NCBI GenBank assembly: GCA_021772235.1
Contig: JAJFMI010000084.1
Location: forward strand, 1 to 7,185
Length of the DNA: 7,185 bases
Direction: 5' to 3'
DNA from: Chlamydiota bacterium
GTDB lineage: Bacteria; Chlamydiota; Chlamydiia; Chlamydiales; JAJFMI01
Shown: one piece after another, positions 1-6,629 of the stretch
How the letters are laid out: every line of letters begins with the position of its first letter
Position numbering within the stretch: the stretch's first letter is position 1
Notes under the pieces: generated by a model
What the model saw: only the letters and a program-made list of their open reading frames with translations
Database searches by the model: none
What the model was told of the DNA's origin: nothing
Translations under genes and position numbers: made by a program

Positions 1-524
1 CGCCAGAAGAGCCGAAACAGGAAGAGCCAAAAGCGGCAGCGCCAGAAGAGCCGAAACAGGAAGAACCAAAAGCGGCAGCGCCAGAAGAGCCGAAACAGGA
101 AGAACCAAAAGCGGCAGCGCCAGAAGAGGCGAAACAGGAAGAACCAAAGGCGGCAGCGCCAGAAGAGCCAAAAGCGGCAGCGCCAGAAGAGCCGAAAAAT
201 GAGGGTTTAGATGCTGAATTAGAAGAGCTTCAAGCTGAATACTTAAAAACTCTTCCCGAAAAAATTACTGAGATGGAAAGTTTGATCGCGGCTTTTATCA
301 ATCAACCTGATGAAAAATCAAAAGATGAGTTAAAACGAGCGGTCCATAAGCTTGCGGGCAGTGCGGGATCCTACGGTTTTATGCAAGTCACAGAGATGTG
401 TCGAACGATGGAGCAGGAATTGGGGGCGGTGACTGATTTTGCTAATATTGATCCATGGAAGGAAAAATTGGCTGCTTTTTTTACAAAGTTAAAAGAAGAG
501 TTTGGAAAAAAAAAGTCCCAATAA
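1..524 (+). CDS. 3' end of Hpt-domain phosphorelay protein with Pro/Glu/Lys/Ala repeat linker (5' partial)
   Basis: The frame is open from the left edge (first complete codon at 3) to TAA at 522-524, giving 173 visible residues; the true start is outside the window. The first 65 residues are a repetitive, charged linker (P, E, K, Q, A), probably extended or disordered. From about 204 a helical Hpt domain follows, with the block RAVHKLAGSAGSYGF carrying the signature H-x-L-x-G-S; the His codon is 345-347. Hpt domains carry a phosphoryl group on this His and pass it to or from receiver aspartates in the cytoplasm. The last helix (WKEKLAAFF...) ends just before the stop, so this Hpt domain is complete. 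The adjacent frame starts a second Hpt domain right after this one, through a slippery A run, so the stop may be bypassed in some or all products. Confidence is high for the domain, lower for whether this is the true C-terminus. Confidence 0.85.
   Translation, partial: PEEPKQEEPKAAAPEEPKQEEPKAAAPEEPKQEEPKAAAPEEAKQEEPKAAAPEEPKAAAPEEPKNEGLDAELEELQAEYLKTLPEKITEMESLIAAFINQPDEKSKDELKRAVHKLAGSAGSYGFMQVTEMCRTMEQELGAVTDFANIDPWKEKLAAFFTKLKEEFGKKKSQ
3..197 (+). repeat. 39-bp in-frame tandem repeat encoding PEEPKQEEPKAAA
   Basis: Four full 39-bp copies lie at 3-41, 42-80, 81-119 and 120-158. A shortened 24-bp copy (PEEPKAAA, 159-182) and a 15-bp remnant (PEEPK, 183-197) follow. Copies 2 and 3 are identical. 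Copy 1 differs by one synonymous base, and copy 4 has a Pro to Ala change (CCG to GCG) plus one synonymous change. The array runs off the left edge, since bases 1-2 match the end of another unit. The unit is about 56% G+C, well above the AT-rich surroundings. Because 39, 24 and 15 are multiples of three, gain or loss of copies keeps the frame. The product is a Pro/Glu/Lys/Ala linker before the Hpt domain. Near-identity of copies points to recent expansion by slippage or recombination. Confidence 0.95.
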
Positions 525-2899
525 AAGAGATTCTTGAATTCCCTCTTCCGCAAATTCCCGATCTTATCGAGTCTATTCGTTGTCAGGCGGAAAAATTTTG
601 GAAAAGCGCCGAAGGAAGCGATCAAGTAGCTCTTAAAGTGGCGATTCACGAATTATTTCTACGCGCGCAACAAAAACACTTTGTAGATCTCGAAAGCAAA
701 TGCGCAGATCTAGAAAAAGATCTTTTGGAGCCAATAGATGTGCAGGCGATTGATTCATGGAAAAAACGAATCGATGAGTTTCTTTCCGAGGTTGATTCTC
801 TTATCAAAAAAGACTTAATTGTAAAAGAGGATAAGGGTTCTTTCAAAGAGGAGCCGGCTGCTCCTGTTGCTGTAAAAATTGATCAGTCTTTTGATGCCAT
901 GATTGCAGAGTTATCTCATAGTTATCGCGAATCTTGCTTGGCAAAAATAGAGGATTTAGAAGAGTGTACAAAGAGTATTTTCCAAAAACCTACTAAAGAA
1001 AACATTGGCTCGCTAAAAAAGTTTCTTAAGAATTTTTCCTCTAGTGCCGCCTCTTATGGTTACCCAAAATTGGGACGTTTTTGCAAAGATTTTGAATACT
1101 TGCTCGAATTAAAAGAGACAGGGATGATCGATATTGGGATCGCCCAAGAAATAAAAGAAAAGGTTGAAGAACTGCCTCAAACTATTCGCGAATTTCTTAA
1201 CGAAGAGCCCTCATTCACTTTTGAAGAAGAAAAAAAAGAGAAGGCGCCTTCTTCAGAAATCGATCTTTATCTTGTCCATGACAACCCGGAAATTTTAAGT
1301 AGTATTGAAAAAGAGGGGAGAACACGCGGAATAAATGTTGTTGTTGAGAGTGACCCCTCTTCCGCGGCTTCGAATCTTTCTCAAGGGGCTTTTCGAGCGA
1401 AGTTTATCGTAATCAATGCACGCTTTCTTGATAACTACAATTGGATTGATGACTATCGGAAAAATAAGGGAACTAAAGCGCATTTCGGTCTTATTTATGA
1501 CTCCTTAAGTTTAGAGAGTCGCCTGGCTGCAATGGAGAAAAACATTGAGCATCTCTTTGAGATGCCACTTTCGATCGAGCAAATTTTGCAAGCAACAAGA
1601 TCGATTGCCGATGTAGAATTTGAAAGACCTTTTCGCATTCTTGTTCTAGATGATGATCTAGATATTTGCAGGCTCGTGAAAGTGCATTTAGAAGAGATAC
1701 ATTTCAAAGTTAAGACTATTCAGGATCCTAGAGCTTTTTTTACTACCTTGGGGCAATTTTCACCCGATTTACTTCTTTTAGATTTGAATCTACCGGGATA
1801 TGATGGCATGGATTTGTTAAAATCTATTCGTGCGGATGCCAAGTATAACCAATTACCCGTGATGGTAATCACAGCATCAAACGATGACGAGACAATTGCA
1901 AAAGCTTTTTCGATGAAGGTGGAAGATTTTATTGTGAAACCAATAAAAAAGAGCCTCCTTCAGGCGCGGGTCTCTTCATTTGCCAGGATCCAAAATAAAT
2001 TGATGCTCTCACAAGATCACGACCTTCTAACAGGACTCCATTCTAGACGCTCTTTTTACTACTTATTGCAAGGGTTTTTAGAACGAATTACTGAAAGGGG
2101 AGTGAGGCATACGCTCTGTTTGATTGGTATCGACCAATATGAGGAGGTCTTTAAAGCGCAAAGCCCTCATTTTGCCGAGCAGTTGCAACTTATTGTGGCA
2201 AATAGTCTTAGAAAAACTTTTTGGTCACATAATATTTTGGGTAAGGCTCAAGAGAGCGTTTTTTCTCTTCTACTTGAGGGGGTGGATGTGGCACATGCAA
2301 GAGAGCAAATGGAGAGCTTCATTGAAACAACTCTGCACGATCCTTTTTTTGTAAGAAATAAGCATTTGCAGGTTGCGTTTAGTGTGGGAATTTCTACCTA
2401 TCCGTTTGATGGTGTAGATGCAAATACTCTTTTTTTAGCTGCACAGAAAGCCCAGCACGAGGCACAAATTTTTGATGGAATAAAAATTCTTTCTTACTCT
2501 GGAGAAAAATCTGTTATTAAAGAGCGAAAGGAGATTTGTTCGATTGATGATGATCCAGATATTCATAACATCTTGCGCTTCTCATTTGAAAAACGGGGCT
2601 ATGCATTCACTGCTCTGGAAAATTGTGAAAAAGCGCGTGAGTATTTTCACAAAAGAAAAGGGAATATGCCGAGTGTTGTTGTGATCGATCGTATACTTAC
2701 TGATGGTGATGGAATTGATCTTTATCGAGAGTTAAAGGCAGACTATCTCAATTTCCCTCCTACAATTTTTCTAACAACACTTTCTTCTGAAGAGGATGTA
2801 TTATTAGGATTAAAGGAAGGGGCAGTAGATTACATTGTCAAACCATTTATTATGTCTATTTTAGTTCAGAAAATCTCAAAAATTATTGAAAAACAATGA
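455..2899 (+). CDS. Multidomain regulator: Hpt-like x2, pseudo-receiver, receiver, degenerate GGDEF, receiver
   Basis: Residues are numbered from ATG 455. Domains in order: Hpt-like (about 24-118, His65 kept but Gly/Ser of the signature lost); Hpt-like (about 145-250, Lys192 at the His position); pseudo-receiver (about 268-385, Asn321 at the phospho-Asp position); intact receiver (393-510: D399/D400, D443, T473, K495); GGDEF fold (about 515-682, starting DHDLLTGLHSRRSF); intact receiver (692-812: D698/D699, D745, T774, K796). In the GGDEF domain the signature reads AQESV, and the first metal-binding Asp appears to be Gly558, so cyclase activity is unlikely. The protein is presumably cytoplasmic; I see no membrane segment or DNA-binding domain. 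ATG 455 lies inside the preceding Hpt coding region, has no Shine-Dalgarno, and would add about 20 residues unrelated to any domain. Translation therefore more likely enters by -1 frameshift at 509-515, making this the C-terminal part of the preceding protein. The stop overlaps the next start (ATGA, 2896-2899). Confidence 0.8.
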   Translation: MEGKIGCFFYKVKRRVWKKKVPIKEILEFPLPQIPDLIESIRCQAEKFWKSAEGSDQVALKVAIHELFLRAQQKHFVDLESKCADLEKDLLEPIDVQAIDSWKKRIDEFLSEVDSLIKKDLIVKEDKGSFKEEPAAPVAVKIDQSFDAMIAELSHSYRESCLAKIEDLEECTKSIFQKPTKENIGSLKKFLKNFSSSAASYGYPKLGRFCKDFEYLLELKETGMIDIGIAQEIKEKVEELPQTIREFLNEEPSFTFEEEKKEKAPSSEIDLYLVHDNPEILSSIEKEGRTRGINVVVESDPSSAASNLSQGAFRAKFIVINARFLDNYNWIDDYRKNKGTKAHFGLIYDSLSLESRLAAMEKNIEHLFEMPLSIEQILQATRSIADVEFERPFRILVLDDDLDICRLVKVHLEEIHFKVKTIQDPRAFFTTLGQFSPDLLLLDLNLPGYDGMDLLKSIRADAKYNQLPVMVITASNDDETIAKAFSMKVEDFIVKPIKKSLLQARVSSFARIQNKLMLSQDHDLLTGLHSRRSFYYLLQGFLERITERGVRHTLCLIGIDQYEEVFKAQSPHFAEQLQLIVANSLRKTFWSHNILGKAQESVFSLLLEGVDVAHAREQMESFIETTLHDPFFVRNKHLQVAFSVGISTYPFDGVDANTLFLAAQKAQHEAQIFDGIKILSYSGEKSVIKERKEICSIDDDPDIHNILRFSFEKRGYAFTALENCEKAREYFHKRKGNMPSVVVIDRILTDGDGIDLYRELKADYLNFPPTIFLTTLSSEEDVLLGLKEGAVDYIVKPFIMSILVQKISKIIEKQ
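509..515 (+). promoter_or_regulatory. Candidate -1 frameshift site, A AAA AAG within an A9 run
   Basis: Nine A's occupy 506-514 and are followed by G515. In the upstream frame the codons are GGA AAA AAA AAG TCC CAA TAA, so 509-515 reads A_AAA_AAG in zero-frame register, the heptamer type known from E. coli dnaX. A -1 slip here continues as GTC CCA ATA AAA (V P I K), exactly the frame open to 2899. The -1 frame is closed upstream by TGA at 449-451, so any shift must occur between 452 and 524. A purine-rich stretch at 493-500 (AAGAAGAG) could act as an upstream Shine-Dalgarno-like stimulator, and AAGAG (525-529) can pair with CTCTT (543-547), but that stem is weak. Transcriptional slippage on A9, a genuine indel mutation or a sequencing error (true A10) would give the same picture. 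Confidence 0.5.
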
Positions 2900-3954
2900 A
2901 TCCAGAAAAATTTATACACGTTATTGCACGCATAGCAATTGGTGAAGTAGTTATCTGTCTTATAGCTGGGATTGTCATTGCTTTTGTTGGCGGTTGGATT
3001 GGGAAAAAGCGTGAAAATTTTGAATCGCTTCGACAGGAAATCATCAACTATATTTTGCAATCTGTAAGTGAGGGAAGAAAATATGTAAAAGAAGAGTTTC
3101 CAAAAAAGTATTGCAAGCCTCAAGAGATGCTTTCTGCATTGGGAGAGCTTGATATGAAGCTCGCTGATCCCCTTTATCTAGCCTATAAAACAGCATTAAC
3201 GGATTCTTTCCTTTTCCCGATTGCTCGTAAATGGTACAGATCGCTGCAGTGGCAAAAACGAAATTTTGCTGCGCGCTCTTTCGCATATGTTTCACAAGAA
3301 CAAGATGAAAAACGTGTTCTCCGATTATTGCGAGATAAGATCCCGTTAAACCGTTTACTAGCTGCTCAAGCGGGCATTTCTATTGGTAGTGATCGTCTTC
3401 TTCGGGATATTACAGAGATTATTATCGAGGAACCTAAAAGAGCATTTTTTGCATACAGAGATCTCTTTTTAAATGGTGATAAAAAGGTTTTTGATTGGAT
3501 TCAATTGCAGATAAAAAATGAAAAAGATCCTGTTTTTCGTTATATATACTTAGATATTTTTTATGAGAAATCTGGATATGATATTTTAGAATATATTAAT
3601 GATGATCTGACTCACTCATCGAATGAGTTGCGCTTTAGGGCTTTAAAAATTCTATTAAAATTTCCTGGAGTGACAACGGTAGAGAAAATTTTGGGTTTTT
3701 TAAAAGACCCCTATCTTCTTAACCGTGCGGAAGTTTGTAAGTTTTTACCAAGTATTTTGGGAGATGAGGCGATCATTCATTTAAAACCCATGATCCGTGA
3801 TGAGGTCTGGTGGGTGGCTCTACAAGCTGGTCTTTCCCTAAGGCGAATAGGAGATAAAGGTACAAGAATATTAAAACAGCTGTTACATGATGGGGAAGAG
3901 GCGGTAAGAAATGTGTCAGAATATGTTCTATCTATTCCCATTACACACGAATAA
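2896..3954 (+). CDS. Membrane-anchored HEAT-like repeat protein
   Basis: This 352-residue protein has one hydrophobic segment near the N-terminus (about 8-35, ending GGWIGKKRE), so it is probably anchored with the C-terminal part in the cytoplasm by the positive-inside rule. The rest is predicted to be helical. Residues about 120-345 form repeated helix pairs resembling HEAT repeats, clearest at 243-256 (NELRFRALKILLKF), 260-285, 290-316 (DEVWWVALQAGLSLRRIGD) and 320-345. Such repeats make a curved protein-binding surface with no catalytic residues, so a scaffold or adaptor role is likely. The start overlaps the preceding stop as ATGA and lacks a Shine-Dalgarno, consistent with translational coupling. 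The GT2 gene follows after 9 bp. I recall HEAT-repeat genes beside this type of GT2 in other bacteria, which would fit a partner role, but binding to the glycosyltransferase or the regulator is inference. Confidence 0.75.
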   Translation: MNPEKFIHVIARIAIGEVVICLIAGIVIAFVGGWIGKKRENFESLRQEIINYILQSVSEGRKYVKEEFPKKYCKPQEMLSALGELDMKLADPLYLAYKTALTDSFLFPIARKWYRSLQWQKRNFAARSFAYVSQEQDEKRVLRLLRDKIPLNRLLAAQAGISIGSDRLLRDITEIIIEEPKRAFFAYRDLFLNGDKKVFDWIQLQIKNEKDPVFRYIYLDIFYEKSGYDILEYINDDLTHSSNELRFRALKILLKFPGVTTVEKILGFLKDPYLLNRAEVCKFLPSILGDEAIIHLKPMIRDEVWWVALQAGLSLRRIGDKGTRILKQLLHDGEEAVRNVSEYVLSIPITHE

Positions 3955-3963
3955 ATTTATATT

Positions 3964-5361
3964 ATGATTATTACTCTTCTACACTGGATGAATTACGCAA
4001 TATTCATCTATTTTATTTTCGTACAGAGTTCATATATTATTCTGGTACTTCTCTCTATCCCTGAATTGATTTCTCGCTATCGAGAAGCACGCGTGGATAA
4101 TATTGAAAGAATTGTAAAATCGGAATCAATTCCCGACATAAGTATATTTATTCCCGTTTATAATATGGCGGATTCTGTTGGGTTTATGCTCAATTGCTTT
4201 ATCGCTCTTACATATCGAAAAAAGCGTATTATTCTTGTGAACGATGGTTCCACTGATGGGACAATGGAATACTTAATCAATGCCTACAAGCTTTTGCCAA
4301 CACCGCCATTAAAGCCTGGTGAGCTTGAAACAGGTCCGATTAAGCAGATGTACCGCTCTGCAATTCACCCCGAATTATTTGTGGTGGATAAATTTCATGA
4401 AGGAAAGGCTGATGCAATGAATGCAGCGATCAATGCTTGCCCCGATCCTTTTTATCTACTCATTGATGCGGATACTGTTATCAATGATAAAACCCTTCAT
4501 GCTCTTGTGCAAACCTCTCTCATTAGGCCGCATCTTGTTGCCTGTGGGGGGACGATAGGGGTAGGAAATCGCTGTCGCTTTAGAGGGCATATTTTAGATA
4601 AGGTCCTTTTCCCAGATAAACTGCTTGCGGGTACGCAAGCGGTAGAGTACTTGCGTTCTTTCCTCTATGGAAGGCTTGGAATGAATCATATCGGAGGAAA
4701 TCTCATTTTATCTGGAGCATTTGGTTTTTTTGATCGAGATGTTGTTGCACAAGCGGGCGGATATATGTTTAACATCGGCGATGATGTAGATATAGTGGTG
4801 CGGATTCATCGATTGATGAGAGAAAAGAAAAAGCCCTATCAAGTGCATTTTATTCCTGATCTAGTTGCTTGGACGGAAGTGCCTGAAGATTGGGCTTCTC
4901 TTTCAAGACAGAGAGAGCGCTGGCATCGCGGAGTATTGAATGTTGTCTGGGCGAATAAACATGTGCTTTTCAATCCCAAATATGGTCGTTTTGGTTTTTT
5001 TACTTTTCCTTTACTTGTTCTTGTAGAAACAATTTCTCCTGTGATTGAGACGAGTGGGTATTTTGTGGTATTGATTTGCATGTTTTTTGGGATTGTAAAT
5101 TGGCCTTTTGCTTTTTGGTATCTCTTTTTAGCCATTCTATTTCCCATCGTACTTACCTCGGTTTGTATCATGATGGAATTATCTAGTTTTCGAAACTACA
5201 AGACAGAAGGTGTGGGCTTAAAAATGCTCTATTATGCTGTTGTGGAACAATTGGGGGTGAGGCAGACATTGATGATTTTCCGATTTCTCTCCTTTTTCAA
5301 ATGGTTTAAAAAAGAAGAGGGATGGGTAGAGAACAAGCGGACTGGAATTAGAAATGAATAG
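3964..5361 (+). CDS. Family 2 membrane glycosyltransferase (processive polysaccharide synthase type)
   Basis: This 465-residue inner-membrane enzyme has one or two hydrophobic segments at the N-terminus (about 9-35), a cytoplasmic GT-A catalytic domain (about 58-330), and two or three C-terminal membrane segments (about 343-405). Visible motifs are PVYN (64-67), VNDGSTDG (92-99), GKADAMN (147-153), the DAD metal/nucleotide-sugar motif (168-170), GDDVD (272-276) where relatives usually have an E-D pair, and QRERW (316-320), the QxxRW motif of processive beta-glycosyltransferases such as cellulose, chitin/NodC and poly-GlcNAc synthases. It should transfer sugars from a nucleotide-sugar to a growing chain on the cytoplasmic face; the sugar cannot be told. 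The blocks around 221-236, 250-262 and 300-320 fit a BcsA/PgaC-like GT2 subfamily that I know only from memory. ATG 3964 has no clear Shine-Dalgarno, and ATG 3988 would cut the first membrane segment, so I keep the upstream start. No PilZ domain is seen. Confidence 0.88.
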   Translation: MIITLLHWMNYAIFIYFIFVQSSYIILVLLSIPELISRYREARVDNIERIVKSESIPDISIFIPVYNMADSVGFMLNCFIALTYRKKRIILVNDGSTDGTMEYLINAYKLLPTPPLKPGELETGPIKQMYRSAIHPELFVVDKFHEGKADAMNAAINACPDPFYLLIDADTVINDKTLHALVQTSLIRPHLVACGGTIGVGNRCRFRGHILDKVLFPDKLLAGTQAVEYLRSFLYGRLGMNHIGGNLILSGAFGFFDRDVVAQAGGYMFNIGDDVDIVVRIHRLMREKKKPYQVHFIPDLVAWTEVPEDWASLSRQRERWHRGVLNVVWANKHVLFNPKYGRFGFFTFPLLVLVETISPVIETSGYFVVLICMFFGIVNWPFAFWYLFLAILFPIVLTSVCIMMELSSFRNYKTEGVGLKMLYYAVVEQLGVRQTLMIFRFLSFFKWFKKEEGWVENKRTGIRNE

Positions 5362-5414
5362 TAATAGATTATAAATAATTAATATGTTAATTGCTAGATA
5401 ATAGGAGAGGTTAA
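5362..5414 (+). promoter_or_regulatory. AT-rich spacer with small palindrome before GT4 gene
   Basis: This 53-bp spacer is the only real gap between genes in the window. It contains AATTAA-TATG-TTAATT (5377-5392), a six-base inverted repeat made only of A and T, and a GATAAT (5397-5402) that resembles a -10 element but has no convincing -35 at normal spacing. There is no GC-rich hairpin with a U tract, so I see no intrinsic terminator. An internal promoter or operator is possible, but AT richness alone could produce these patterns. Confidence 0.2.
5403..5410 (+). promoter_or_regulatory. Shine-Dalgarno AGGAGAGG supporting a TTG start
   Basis: AGGAGAGG lies 4 bases before TTG at 5415-5417. It is the strongest ribosome-binding site in the window. 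Together with the exact N-terminal alignment to the downstream paralogue (TNxGPWGTGSF), it decides the non-ATG start. Confidence 0.8.
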
Positions 5415-6629
5415 TTGCGAATACTATTTACGAACACAGGTCCATGGGGAACAGGAAGCTTTACCCTAGCCAAAGCTCTAGCAGAATCTTTTGAGAATCT
5501 AGGTCATGAGATTAAGATCTTCTTTCCCGATAAAAAAATGGGCACTCTCGATCAAAAAGAATTCTATCAAAATGATACTCGTTACCAGATCTGGCCTTTT
5601 CCCTTAAAGAACGATGAAGTTAATATCGATTTTTTTCCATTAATGATTCCCGATCCTCATCCAAGAAATCCTGTAGGAAATACTTTTTCGGAACTTTCTG
5701 AAAAGCAGCTTTCTCTCTATCTCAATTCTTTTGAGAGAGAGGTTGCTGCACTGATTGAAGATTACAAACCAGATGTGATTGAGTGCCAGCATATTTGGGC
5801 AATGGATCATATCATCCAAAAATTGGGGCACCCCTATCTTTGTACAGCGCATCATAGCGATCAGATGGGCTTTCGATTTGATGAGAGAATGCGTAAATCT
5901 GCGATTAAATCGGCCCAAAGTGCCGAATACATTTTTGCGATTTCTGATTATGTAAAAAAAGATGTAATGGATCTTTATGATATTGAGAGTAAAAAGGTTA
6001 TAGTCATTGAAAATGGTTATGATCAAAAAATGTTTCTGCCAAAGAAAGTAGATCGCAAGAGCGTGCTCAATAAACTCAATATTGAAATTCCTGAAGGGGC
6101 CTTTGTGGTCAGTTTTGCAGGAAAAATCTCCAAGACAAAAGGAATCGATGTTCTTCTAAAAGCGAATAAATTGCTTCCTGAGGGAGCAAATATCCATTTT
6201 ATCATTTGCGGATCTGGGGAAATTAAAGATGTAATTGGGGGAGAAAACAGAAAGAATTTCTCGTTCAAGCGAATGCATTTTGTTGGTCATCAAACTCCTG
6301 AAAATTTAAGTGAAATCCACAATATTTCAGATATTAGTGTATTGCCATCTCGTAGTGAAGGTTTTGGTATTGCCTGTTTAGAAGCAATGGGATGTGGACG
6401 GCCGATGGTGTTTACGGATTCGGGCGGAATGAGTGATTATGCTGTTGGAAAAAAAATTCCGATTGAAAATCCAGAGCTTTTGAAAGAGGGGCTTTTACAA
6501 ATGAAGGTTGCTTCTAAAAAGGAGATGCAAAAACTCTCTCTAAAAGCGCATCTAGTAGCAAAGGAATTCTCTTGGGAAAAGATTGCCAAAAAACGTTTGC
6601 AATACTATGAACATGTTCTCAATCGATGA
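5415..6629 (+). CDS. GT4-family glycosyltransferase (GT-B fold), first of a tandem pair
   Basis: This 404-residue protein shows both halves of a GT-B retaining glycosyltransferase. The N-terminal acceptor half begins MRILFTNTGPWGTGSF, with the Gly-rich loop at 9-15, and includes PDPHPR (79-84), His126 and TAHH (144-147). The C-terminal donor half includes SFAGKISKTKGIDVLLKA (233-250, the usual G-R...KG element with Lys237 in place of Arg) and SEGFGIACLEAMGCGRP (314-330), carrying the E-x7-E motif as E315 and E323. GT4 enzymes transfer a sugar from a nucleotide-sugar with retention of configuration; donor and acceptor here are unknown. No signal peptide or membrane segment is seen, so it is cytoplasmic or peripheral. 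Length is normal for the family. The start is TTG, chosen from the Shine-Dalgarno and paralogue alignment. The stop overlaps the next start (ATGA), so the pair is probably co-translated. Confidence 0.9.
   Translation: MRILFTNTGPWGTGSFTLAKALAESFENLGHEIKIFFPDKKMGTLDQKEFYQNDTRYQIWPFPLKNDEVNIDFFPLMIPDPHPRNPVGNTFSELSEKQLSLYLNSFEREVAALIEDYKPDVIECQHIWAMDHIIQKLGHPYLCTAHHSDQMGFRFDERMRKSAIKSAQSAEYIFAISDYVKKDVMDLYDIESKKVIVIENGYDQKMFLPKKVDRKSVLNKLNIEIPEGAFVVSFAGKISKTKGIDVLLKANKLLPEGANIHFIICGSGEIKDVIGGENRKNFSFKRMHFVGHQTPENLSEIHNISDISVLPSRSEGFGIACLEAMGCGRPMVFTDSGGMSDYAVGKKIPIENPELLKEGLLQMKVASKKEMQKLSLKAHLVAKEFSWEKIAKKRLQYYEHVLNR

Noticed and set aside
3..197. Repeat array considered as CRISPR
   Set aside because: The units are directly adjacent with no unique spacers and are translated in frame as a Pro/Glu/Lys/Ala linker.
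455..457. ATG 455 as an independent start of the long regulator
   Set aside because: It sits inside the first Hpt domain's coding sequence, has no Shine-Dalgarno, and would encode about 20 residues matching no domain. I used it only as the outer limit of the frame.
476..482. T TTT TTT heptamer (T7 run) in zero frame, also inside the frameshift window
   Set aside because: A slip here would replace the last Hpt helix (TKLKEEFG) with an unrelated basic sequence (YKVKRRVW), while slipping at the A9 run keeps both Hpt domains whole.
1230..1237. A8 run as a second slippage site
   Set aside because: The reading frame is continuous through it with sensible domain sequence on both sides, so nothing requires a shift.
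2124..2354. 76-residue + strand frame within the GGDEF region
   Set aside because: It is an out-of-frame shadow of the regulator with no domain or convincing ribosome-binding site.
4839..5171. 110-residue minus-strand open frame inside the GT2 gene
   Set aside because: It is antisense to well-conserved GT2 motifs and to membrane segments and shows no recognisable domain. The other minus-strand frames, such as 5640-6026, were rejected on the same grounds.
6609..6618. Perfect palindrome GAACATGTTC just before the second GT4 start
   Set aside because: It encodes part of EHVL at the end of the first GT4 protein; a single 10-bp palindrome without a second copy is weak evidence for an operator.
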